From Deltaproteobacteria bacterium (GTDB taxonomy: Bacteria; Bdellovibrionota; UBA1018; UBA923): a stretch of DNA of 5,582 bases. The DNA is taken from positions 1 to 5,582 of the forward strand of contig JACQAX010000130.1 in the NCBI GenBank assembly GCA_016194795.1, in the 5' to 3' direction. Each line of letters opens with the position of its first letter. Positions within the stretch are counted from its first letter, which is position 1. Both the position numbers and the translations under genes were made by a program. Below the pieces are notes generated by a model. The model had not been told where the DNA came from. It did not search any database and saw nothing but the letters and a program-made list of their open reading frames with translations. Below are positions 1 to 5,582 of the stretch, piece by piece.

Positions 1-1
1 G

Positions 2-961
2 TCGCTGCGCGGGTTCGTTTCGGCCAACCAGGTGCGCGTGCTGCGCGGCCACTCGGCTTTGACCGAGAAGCTCGTCGGGCGCGATCCGTCGACGCTCGAC
101 CGCGAGCTGGCGACCGCGCTCTCCGAGATGCGCCTGCTGAAGGACGCCGAAGAGGTGAAAGAGCTGCAGGCCGTGGTCAACGCCACGAAGCGCGGCTTCG
201 AAGATTGCATCGCGCGCCTGAAAACGGCCAAGACCGAGCGCGAGCTCGAGGGCGTGTTCTACACGCGCGCGAGAATGGAAGGCAACGACGTGGGCTACGG
301 CTCGATCGTCGCTTCCGGCGCGCATGCCTGCACGCTCCACTGGAAGAAGAACGACGGCCAGGTCCGCAAGGGCGATCTGCTTCTGCTCGACGCCGGCATC
401 GAGGGCAACTCGCTCTACACGGCCGACATCACGCGCACGCTCCCGATCAGCGGCAAGTTCACGCCGGCCCAGAAGCAGATCTATGAGCTGGTGCTCAAGG
501 CCCAGGCCGCCGCTCTGAAGGAAGTGAAACCCGGCAACGACTTCATGGCGCCCAATCGCGCGGCCATGCAGGTGCTGGCGCACGGCCTTGCCGACCTCGG
601 CATCCTGCCGACGACGGCCGAGGAGGCGCTGCGCGAGGAGAACCAGTTCTACAAGCGCTACTCGCTCCACAACGTGAGCCACATGCTGGGCCTCGACGTC
701 CACGACTGCGCGCAGGCGCGGGCCGAGAACTACAAATGGGGCAAGCTCCAGCCGGGCATGTGCCTCACCGTCGAGCCGGGCCTTTATTTCCAGCTCGACG
801 ACCTGACCGTGCCGGCGAAGTACCGCGGCATCGGCGTCCGCATCGAGGACGACGTGGTGGTCACCGCCAAGGGCCACAAGAACCTCTCGGGCGGCATCCC
901 GACGAAGGTCGCCGACCTCGAGAAGTGGATGAAGAGCATCTGGGCGAAGAAGAAGCGTTAG
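2..961 (+). CDS. pepP: Xaa-Pro aminopeptidase (M24 family), 5' partial
   Basis: This enzyme should remove an N-terminal residue that precedes proline, using two metal ions, in the cytoplasm. The reading frame is open from base 2, so the N-terminal domain lies outside the window; a GTG at 32 is in frame but is probably internal. Counting from that GTG, the five M24 metal ligands are all present: D120 in LLLLDAG, D132 in TADITRT, H217 in HNVSHMLGLDVHD, E248 in TVEPGLYF and E272 in RIEDDVVV. H103, H213 and H224 fit the supporting histidines of aminopeptidase P. The HxxxH spacing before LDVHD separates it from methionine aminopeptidase, and the C-terminal pattern RIEDDV...NLS...P is typical of aminopeptidase P. 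It ends in a lysine-rich tail and TAG. The next gene starts 5 bases later, so it probably leads or sits within an operon. The family call is strong; the symbol is less sure because the N-terminal domain is unseen. Confidence 0.93.
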   Translation, partial: SLRGFVSANQVRVLRGHSALTEKLVGRDPSTLDRELATALSEMRLLKDAEEVKELQAVVNATKRGFEDCIARLKTAKTERELEGVFYTRARMEGNDVGYGSIVASGAHACTLHWKKNDGQVRKGDLLLLDAGIEGNSLYTADITRTLPISGKFTPAQKQIYELVLKAQAAALKEVKPGNDFMAPNRAAMQVLAHGLADLGILPTTAEEALREENQFYKRYSLHNVSHMLGLDVHDCAQARAENYKWGKLQPGMCLTVEPGLYFQLDDLTVPAKYRGIGVRIEDDVVVTAKGHKNLSGGIPTKVADLEKWMKSIWAKKKR

Positions 962-966
962 GCGCC

Positions 967-1589
967 ATGTTCGACATGCACGTGCACTTTTTTCCGGAGA
1001 GCGTGTTTCGCGCGATCTGGAATTACTTCGAGGCGCACGGCAACGGGCTCTGGAACGTGCGCTACAAGGTCCACGGCCGCGAGCTCGTCGAGCGCCTGAA
1101 AGGGTTCGGCGTCGAGCGCTTTCCGACGCTCGTCTACGCCCACAAGCCGGGCCTGGCGCGCTACCTCAACGACTTTGTCGCCGAGAGCGCGGCCGCGTAC
1201 CCCGAGCTGTTGCCGTTCGGAACGTTGTACGCGGGCGACGGCGCGGTCGAGGAGCAGGCGCGGCGCATTTTCGAGCAGCAGGGCTTTCTCGGCATCAAGC
1301 TCCACCCGTTCGTCTCGCTCGAGCAGCTCGATGACGAGCGTCTTTTCGTCGCCTACGAGATGATGGAGGCGTTGGGAAAGGTGCTGATCTGCCACCCGGG
1401 CTCGGGCCCGGGCTACAGCGAGCGCGACGGGGCAAGTACCAGGACCGCGTGCTCTTCGGGTCGGACTTTCCGAACATCCCGTACGACTACGCCGCGCAGC
1501 CGGCGTCGCTCAGGGGGATGAAGCTCGGGCCCGAGATCGAGGCGAAGCTCTTCGGTGGCAACGCCCGCAAGCTGCTGGGGCTCGCGTAG
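967..1589 (+). pseudogene. Amidohydrolase-2-like metal-dependent hydrolase, broken by an out-of-frame internal deletion
   Basis: The ATG at 967 is 5 bases after the previous stop and opens a TIM-barrel amidohydrolase: FDMHVHF gives the HxH metal motif (H5, H7), GIKLHPF gives H113 and ICHPGSG gives H143. At about 1430 family-like sequence stops in this frame. It resumes at 1431 in another frame (1431-1589), reading GKYQDRVLFGSDFPN and ending GGNARKLLGLA followed by TAG. LFGSDFP carries the usual strand-8 aspartate and GNA..LLGL is the usual C-terminus. The two pieces total about 207 codons against roughly 280-300 for the family. The expected strand-6 histidine region is missing, so about 80 codons appear lost in addition to the frame change. 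Without repair the first frame reads on to a stop at 1519-1521. Family members are hydrolases or decarboxylases; the substrate here is unknown. The gap could be a real deletion or an assembly error. Confidence 0.85.
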
Positions 1590-1590
1590 G

Positions 1591-2775
1591 ATGAAACGTT
1601 TCGACGTCGTGATTCTGGGCGCGGGCGGCGCGGGGATGATGTGCGCTATGACGGCCGGCAACCGCGGGCGCTCCGTCGCGCTGCTCGACCACGCCGAGAA
1701 GGTGGGCGGCAAGATCATCATCTCGGGCGGGGGGCGCTGCAACTTCACGAACGTCGAGGCCGGTCCGAAGAACTACGTCTCGCGCAACGAGCACTTCGCG
1801 AAATCCGCGCTTTCGCGCTACACGCCGGCCGACTTCATCGCGCTCGTCGAAAAGCACGGCATCGCCTACCACGAGCGCAAGCACCGCCAGCTTTTCTGCG
1901 ACGTGAGCGCGCGGCTCATCATCGACATGCTGGTGCGCGAATGCAAAGAGGCCGGGGCCGAGATGTTCCTGAAGCACGCGATCAAAGGCGTGCGGCGCGC
2001 CGACGGCGGCTTCGTCGTCGAGACCGACCACGGAGAGTTCGCGTCCGGCTCGCTCGTCGTCGCCCTGGGCGGCCTTTCGATCCCGAAGATCGGCGCGACC
2101 GGTTTCGGCTACGAGCTCGCCAGGCAGTTCGGCCTGCGGCTCGTCGAGACCGCGCCGGCGCTCGACGGCTTCGTGTTCTCGGAAAGCGACCGCCAGAAGC
2201 TTTCGGGCTTCGAGGGCATCGCCATCGACGCCTCGATGTCGTGCAACGGCATCTCGTTCCGCGAGAATCTGTTGTTCACGCACGCGGGCTTGAGCGGCCC
2301 GGTGTCGCTGCAGGCCTCGCTCCATTGGTACAAGGGCGACGAGGTCGCCATCGACTTCGTGCCGCAGCTTTCGCGCGAGGCGCTGCTCGAGTGGTTCTGG
2401 GCCCGCAGGAGCGAGAAGGCCGAGCTCAAGAACTTGATGGGCGACCTCGTTCCGAAGCGGCTGGCCGAGCGTTTTTGCGAGCTCTATCTTCCGGGCGTGG
2501 CGACGCTCGGAAACGTCTCGAAAAAAGACCTCGAGGCCTTCTGCGATCGCCTCAAGGCCTGGAGCTTCGTGCCGGCGTGCACGGTGGGCTACGGCAAGGC
2601 CGAGGTCACGCGAGGCGGCGTGGATACCGATGAGCTCTCGTCGAAGACGATGGAGTGCAAGAAGGTGCCCGGGCTGTATTTCATCGGCGAGGTGGTCGAC
2701 GTGACGGGCTGGCTCGGGGGCTTCAACTTTCAATGGGCTTGGGCTTCGGGCTGGGCCGCGGGGCAGGCGGTATGA
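1591..2775 (+). CDS. HI0933/YhiN-family FAD-dependent oxidoreductase
   Basis: This is a soluble two-dinucleotide-binding-fold flavoprotein of 394 residues, the usual length for the family. The N-terminus has the FAD-binding GAGGAG (G10, G12, G15) after a hydrophobic strand. The family signature GGKIIISGGGRCNFTN is at residues 39-54. The C-terminus (361-394) carries GEVVDVTGWLGGFNFQWA.ASG, the second FAD-contacting hallmark. I chose the ATG at 1591, one base after the upstream TAG; a GTG at 1555 in the same frame would add 12 non-family residues and lie inside the upstream gene. The stop at 2773-2775 overlaps the next start. The family is often annotated as NAD(P)/FAD-dependent or aminoacetone oxidase-like, but its physiological substrate is not well established, so no reaction is assigned. 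No lesion is visible, in contrast to both neighbours. Confidence 0.95.
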   Translation: MKRFDVVILGAGGAGMMCAMTAGNRGRSVALLDHAEKVGGKIIISGGGRCNFTNVEAGPKNYVSRNEHFAKSALSRYTPADFIALVEKHGIAYHERKHRQLFCDVSARLIIDMLVRECKEAGAEMFLKHAIKGVRRADGGFVVETDHGEFASGSLVVALGGLSIPKIGATGFGYELARQFGLRLVETAPALDGFVFSESDRQKLSGFEGIAIDASMSCNGISFRENLLFTHAGLSGPVSLQASLHWYKGDEVAIDFVPQLSREALLEWFWARRSEKAELKNLMGDLVPKRLAERFCELYLPGVATLGNVSKKDLEAFCDRLKAWSFVPACTVGYGKAEVTRGGVDTDELSSKTMECKKVPGLYFIGEVVDVTGWLGGFNFQWAWASGWAAGQAV

Positions 2776-3590
2776 TGAGGGCGCCGGGATATGCGTTCGA
2801 TGCGGAGCTTCTCGGGGTGAGCCGCCTTTATCGGCGCTCGCGCGAGCTCTTCGCCAAGGGCGGCGGAGAGCTGATCCCGACGCTCGTCTCAGCGGCGCGC
2901 ACCCTGGGCTCGCCGATTCTCGTCGAAAATCGCATCGAGTACTCGCCGCTCGAGACCGAGCTGCGCTGGGTGCTGGACGAGCTTCGCGGGAAGGCGCGCA
3001 ACGAAGAGCTCGCGCGGCTCAAGCGGTTCGCCTCGAGTCTTTTTCACGAGCAGAACCATCGCATCCTCTGGAAGCGCCTGCCGCGCGCGCCGCGCGGGCG
3101 CTAGGCGCTGCGCCGCTATCTCAACTTCGCCGAAAGCCTCGTGATCGCCACCGACATGGCCCTGGGCGACGAGCTCGGGCCGAAGCGCGCGGCCGGGCTG
3201 AAGGCGCTCGGGCTGATCTACGACCCGGGCACCGATGCGCGGCGGGGCTTGAGGTCGCGGCGCGCCTATCGCAACTATCTCCACGCCTGCCAGCACGCGA
3301 CGTATCTGCAGCTCGAAGGCTTCGCGCCCAAGCTCGTCACGGGGCTGATCCCGTCGCTTTTTGCCAACAACGGCGAGACGGTGAACCGGCGGGCTTTGGC
3401 GCGCGCGGGCAATCTCAACCGGGGCTTCATCACGCGCACGAACCTCGTCTGGCAGGAGCGCCACCGCAAGCGCGTGGTCGCCGTGCTCGGCCGGGGGCGG
3501 GCGCCCGCGCTCGAGCTTTCGGACGATCCGCGCGAAAACTTCAGGCAGTACGCGATCGCCGAACGGTGGTTCGAGGAGCTGGGGCTGTAA
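2772..3590 (+). pseudogene. Protein of unknown function interrupted by one in-frame TAG
   Basis: An ATG at 2772 (or 2775) overlaps the flavoprotein stop, the usual sign of translational coupling. The frame runs 110 codons to a TAG at 3102-3104, then continues in the same frame for 161 sense codons to tandem TAA TAA at 3588-3593. The sequence on both sides looks like one protein: FHEQNHRILWKRLP before and ALRRYLNFAESLVIATDMALGDELG directly after, with no start codon well placed for an independent second gene. An ORF caller would report two pieces, 2772-3104 and 3141-3590. The predicted whole (about 271 residues plus the amber position) is mostly helical. It has no signal peptide or membrane segment and is rich in Arg and Leu. 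I do not recognise the family. Histidine and acidic clusters (H92, E93, H96; E121; H171, H175; E182) could bind metal, but that is speculation. A nonsense mutation or a base-calling error are both possible. Confidence 0.72.
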
Positions 3591-3621
3591 TAAGCCGTGG
3601 CGCGGGGATGTCGCTCGCGCG
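3591..3621. other. Short convergent intergenic gap
   Basis: Thirty-one bases separate the plus-strand operon end (TAA, with a second in-frame TAA at 3591-3593) from the TAG of the minus-strand secreted-protein gene at 3622-3624. Both transcription units end here. I see only a weak 5-bp GCGCG/CGCGC pairing and no T-tract, so no terminator is called. Confidence 0.6.
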
Positions 3622-4266
3622 CTACTTCGCGTCGGCCTTGCCGTCGCCCGACTTCACCTGGCGCCAGAGGTAGTCTTCGACGGCCTTGTTCTTGGACTCC
3701 TGGGTGTCTTCGACCTTGGCGACGTGCGGAGTGGTTTCTTTGTAGTTGATGACCAGGCTCGAGAAGTTGTCGAACGAGACGTGGCGGTCAACGCAACGAA
3801 TGGAGTGCTCGATCGGTTTTTTGGGCGATTCGACGGTCGTCGAGAAGTCGGTTTTCTTCTCGTCGTCGCGCGCGACGACCTTGGTGACGGCGCCGGTTTC
3901 CGACTTGTAGGTCGTGACCTTGTGGAAAACCATCGTGTGGGCCGGGTTGCCGTGGAAGTCGCCCGTGTCGATCGTGCCCTGGGTCGATTCCGAGATGCTC
4001 ACTTTTTGAGGGCCGATCACGCGGTCGGCGAGCACGAGAAAGCGCACGCCCTCATCGAGCTTTCCGAGCTTGCGGAAGAAGACCCAGCCGACCTTGGCGG
4101 TCGAGTCGGTACAGGTGTAATGATAGGCGTAGTCGTTGCGCTTGGCCGCGAAGTCCTCGACGCTCTTGGGCTCGGCCTCGTCGCTCGCTCGCGCGCCAGG
4201 GGCGGCGGCAAGCGCCAGGCAGAAGACAGTCATCAGCGTCAGGACGAAAAATTGAATCAGGCGCAT
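3622..4266 (-). CDS. Secreted (periplasmic) protein of unknown function
   Basis: The 214-residue product starts MRLIQFFVLTLMTVF, a classic Sec signal peptide: a charged N-terminus, then a hydrophobic core over residues 3-22, then A-R-A before S28 as a likely signal peptidase I site. There is no lipobox, so a soluble periplasmic or exported protein is expected. The mature part is polar and probably beta-rich, with exactly two cysteines (C52 in YTCTD, C148 in IRCVD) that could form a disulfide, and a lysine-rich C-terminus. I chose the ATG at 4264-4266 because it gives a clean signal peptide and has a GAGG Shine-Dalgarno 5 bases upstream; a TTG at 4300-4302 would add 12 residues ahead of the signal peptide. 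It lies downstream of the M17 gene on the same strand, 203 bases away, so it probably has its own promoter. I recognise no domain, and its function is unknown. Confidence 0.8.
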   Translation of the reverse strand: MRLIQFFVLTLMTVFCLALAAAPGARASDEAEPKSVEDFAAKRNDYAYHYTCTDSTAKVGWVFFRKLGKLDEGVRFLVLADRVIGPQKVSISESTQGTIDTGDFHGNPAHTMVFHKVTTYKSETGAVTKVVARDDEKKTDFSTTVESPKKPIEHSIRCVDRHVSFDNFSSLVINYKETTPHVAKVEDTQESKNKAVEDYLWRQVKSGDGKADAK

Positions 4267-4268
4267 GG

Positions 4269-4275
4269 CTCCCTC
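4269..4275 (-). promoter_or_regulatory. Ribosome binding site of the secreted-protein gene
   Basis: On the minus strand GAGGGAG lies just upstream of the ATG at 4266, with the GAGG core 5 bases away. It decides the start in favour of this ATG over the upstream TTG at 4302. Confidence 0.65.
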
Positions 4276-4316
4276 ACTTCTCTCTGGAGATACAGAAAGC
4301 AAGGGCTGGGCCAGTG

Positions 4317-4331
4317 TTTTACGTTGTAAAA
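4317..4331. promoter_or_regulatory. AT-rich palindrome, possible operator
   Basis: TTTTAC-GTT-GTAAAA is a perfect 6+6 inverted repeat with a 3-base spacer. It is an AT-rich island in GC-rich DNA, 50 bases upstream of the secreted-protein ATG, where a promoter or operator would be expected. I cannot assign a regulator, and no convincing -35/-10 pair is visible. Its stem is too short for a terminator call. Confidence 0.3.
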
Positions 4332-4396
4332 ACAGAGGGCTGCTGGATTTTGGTCATCTCTTCGGATAACGGTTGTCTAGACGGTTAACGGTTTAT

Positions 4397-4468
4397 GGGT
4401 AACGGGTAACGGATAACGGCCCCGGTACCGGCTCCGGTTCCGGGGCCGTTACCCGTTACCCGTCACCC
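4397..4468. repeat. 29-bp inverted repeat (long stem-loop) behind the M17 gene
   Basis: The left arm 4397-4425 pairs with the right arm 4440-4468 around a 14-base loop, matching at 27 of 29 positions. The mismatches are A4413/C4452 and A4401/C4464. In minus-strand RNA both become U-G wobbles, so the stem is continuous in the sense direction of the flanking genes. It begins essentially at the M17 stop codon and could end or stabilise that transcript. No T-tract follows it on the minus strand, so it is not a standard intrinsic terminator. Confidence 0.85.
4420..4443. repeat. Four tandem NNCCGG hexamers at the centre of the inverted repeat
   Basis: Four consecutive hexamers each end in CCGG: CCCCGG, TACCGG, CTCCGG and TTCCGG. 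They span the loop and the inner stem ends. The block includes the perfect 10-base palindrome CCGGTACCGG (4422-4431). The repeat unit and period differ from the 7-base arms, so the element has a distinct core. Confidence 0.75.
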
Positions 4469-4469
4469 G

Positions 4470-5582
4470 TTACCGATCCAGGAAGGTGTGCAGCCAACGC
4501 ACTCCAAAGCCGGTGAACATCGAATCCACGTGCGCCAATCCGTCGTCATTCTCGCTCGCCGCCAGATCGATGTGGACCCACGAAACGCCCTTCTCGACGA
4601 ACTTCGAAAGAAAGCACGAGGCCCAGATATGGTCGGGCCCTCCGCCCTTGGTGCACTGGAGCGTGTCGGCGACCTTCGACTCGAGCGCTTTGAAGTACGT
4701 GGGGTCGAGCGGGAAGGTCCAGACGCGCTCGCCGCTTTCCACGCCGGCCGCGACGATCGGCGCGTGCAGCTTTTTCACGTTCGTGAAGCCAGCCGAGAAT
4801 TTCGTTCCGAGCGCGCGCACGGCGGCACCCGTGAGCGTGGCGAAGTCGACGACGAGCTCAGGCTTCTCGCGCGAGGCGAGCGTCAGCACGTCGGCCAGCA
4901 CCATGCGCCCTTCGGCGTCGGTGTTGATCACCTCGATCGTCGTGCCGTTCAAAGCCGTGACGACCTCGTCCGACTTATAGGCGCGCGGCGAGATGTGGTT
5001 TTCGGTCACGCCAAGCCAGGCCTTCATCGGGCGCTTGAGCTTCAAGCGCGCGGCGGTGACGATGCCGGCCAGGGCCACGGCCGAGCCCTGCATGTCGCCC
5101 TTCATCGTGTGCATCGAGCCGTTGATCTTCACGTCGTAGCCGCCGGTGTCGAAGCAGAGGCCCTTGCCCACGAGAGCCACTGCCTTGCCCTTGGCTCCAG
5201 ACGGCGAATACGTGATCTCGTGCACGCCACCGTCGGACTCGGGGTTGCCCTGGTCGACGGCCGTGAAGGCGCCGGCGCCCATTTTCTTGAGCTCCTTGTT
5301 CGAGTGGAACTTGTGCTTGAGGCCGTGCTCCTTGCAGAGTGCTGCGATCCGCGTGGCGTAGCCGCTCGGGTGAAGATGGTTCGGCGGGATGGTCGCGAGC
5401 TCGCGGGCGAGGTTCGTGCCGTCGCCGAGGATCGCGCCGCGCTCGAGGGCGGCGAGGGCTTTTTTGTTGCCCGAGACCAGCATGACCGTCTCGAGCCTGA
5501 AAGCTTTTTGCTTGTCCTTTCTCTTGCCGTAGATCGGCATGAGAAACACGCGCGCGGCGAGCGCCGAGCCGAACGCGTCGGC
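4470..5582 (-). CDS. Leucyl aminopeptidase family protein (M17), 5' partial
   Basis: This is a cytoplasmic di-metal aminopeptidase that trims N-terminal residues from peptides; family members are usually hexameric. The catalytic domain is complete, and the frame stays open through 5582, so the N-terminus lies outside. Counting from an in-frame GTG at 5549 that is probably internal, the M17 residues are K129 (VGKG), D134 (CFDTGG), catalytic K141, D152 (MKGDMQGSA), D211 and E213 with R215 (NTDAEGR). Their spacings equal those of E. coli PepA (K270, D275, K282, D293, D352, E354, R356). The CFDTGG and GDMQGSA variants suggest a PepA/PepB-like side branch, so I give no symbol. The C-terminal W.HIDLA block is also typical. 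The stop TAA (4470-4472) falls inside a repeat unit. Together with the M24 enzyme at the other end of the window, it would complement the breakdown of peptides, but the two are on opposite strands and not in one operon. Confidence 0.93.
   Translation of the reverse strand, partial: ADAFGSALAARVFLMPIYGKRKDKQKAFRLETVMLVSGNKKALAALERGAILGDGTNLARELATIPPNHLHPSGYATRIAALCKEHGLKHKFHSNKELKKMGAGAFTAVDQGNPESDGGVHEITYSPSGAKGKAVALVGKGLCFDTGGYDVKINGSMHTMKGDMQGSAVALAGIVTAARLKLKRPMKAWLGVTENHISPRAYKSDEVVTALNGTTIEVINTDAEGRMVLADVLTLASREKPELVVDFATLTGAAVRALGTKFSAGFTNVKKLHAPIVAAGVESGERVWTFPLDPTYFKALESKVADTLQCTKGGGPDHIWASCFLSKFVEKGVSWVHIDLAASENDDGLAHVDSMFTGFGVRWLHTFLDR

Larger units (their letters stand above)
4364..4475. 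repeat. Opposed arrays of a 9-bp motif at 7-base steps
   Basis: Five direct copies of GGNTAACGG start at 4364, 4383, 4397, 4404 and 4411. The last three overlap by two bases, giving a 7-base period. Four copies of the reverse form CCGTYACCS start at 4446, 4453, 4460 and 4467, also at exact 7-base steps. Two copies are spaced more loosely on the left flank (19 and 14 bases). The right array runs into the 3' end of the M17 gene and supplies its TAA. The arrangement is too regular to be chance. It could be a dispersed intergenic repeat, a protein-binding array or a transcript-end structure; the sequence alone does not decide. Confidence 0.85.

Noticed and set aside
736..966. Upstream extension of the amidohydrolase frame
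   Set aside because: It overlaps the conserved M24 C-terminus in another frame and is Arg/Gly-rich. The HxH motif fits the ATG at 967.
1641..2633. 330-codon + strand frame within the flavoprotein
   Set aside because: It is extremely Arg-rich out-of-frame translation of the same GC-rich gene.
1510..2733. 407-codon open frame antisense to the flavoprotein
   Set aside because: It lies opposite a gene with full family hallmarks. Its His/Arg/Ala/Leu-rich composition is that of an antisense shadow in GC-rich DNA, and it shows no motif.
3102..3104. TAG as a reassigned sense codon (pyrrolysine or genome-wide recoding)
   Set aside because: TAG works as an ordinary stop at 959-961, 1587-1589 and 3622-3624 in this window, so reassignment is unlikely. 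A mutation or base error is simpler.
4267..4302. TTG start at 4302 for the secreted protein, reading SPERSEG
   Set aside because: It would put 12 polar residues before a clean signal peptide. The ATG at 4266 has a good Shine-Dalgarno site.
3724..4329. 201-codon + strand frame opposite the secreted protein
   Set aside because: It is low-complexity Arg/Val/Gly/Asp sequence antisense to a gene with a signal peptide, with no supporting motif.
4397..4468. Standard rho-independent terminator
   Set aside because: The stem is long and GC-rich, but no T-tract follows it in either direction and it is far longer than typical terminators.
4364..4475. CRISPR-like or origin iteron array
   Set aside because: There are no spacers of constant length, the units are 9 bases and overlap, and no replication or cas gene is nearby.

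Overview
The window is GC-rich, densely coding bacterial DNA with no RNA genes, transposase genes or CRISPR array that I can see. Gene content (two metallo-aminopeptidases, an amidohydrolase-like gene, an HI0933-type flavoprotein, a secreted protein of unknown function) is chromosomal housekeeping plus poorly characterised genes. High GC, compact operons and overlapping starts and stops would suit a proteobacterial or deltaproteobacteria-like lineage, but this is only an impression; nothing here fixes the taxonomy.

Left half (1-3590, + strand): a tight four-gene run. It begins with the 3' part of an M24 Xaa-Pro aminopeptidase that enters from outside the window. Five bases later comes an amidohydrolase-2-like gene, which carries an out-of-frame internal deletion. 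One base after its stop codon is an intact HI0933/YhiN-family flavoprotein. Its stop overlaps the start of a gene of unknown function, which is split by a single in-frame TAG. Gaps of 5, 1 and -4 bases imply one transcript with translational coupling. Two of the four genes are broken, so this is either a decaying operon or a stretch with sequence or assembly errors.

Right half (3622-5582, - strand): a small secreted protein of unknown function (signal peptide, two cysteines) lies downstream of an M17 leucyl-aminopeptidase-family gene whose 5' end is beyond the window. The two transcription units converge at 3590/3622.

The most unusual DNA lies between the two minus-strand genes (4267-4469). 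Five direct copies of GGNTAACGG face four inverted copies of CCGTYACCS, mostly at 7-base steps. The arms flank a core of four NNCCGG hexamers, making a 29-bp stem. The last inverted unit supplies the TAA stop codon of the aminopeptidase. Both stem mismatches become G-U wobbles only in minus-strand RNA, the sense direction of the flanking genes. Nearby is an isolated AT-rich palindrome upstream of the secreted-protein gene. The sequence shows no complete new multi-gene system; the repeat element and the two lesions are the points worth following up.
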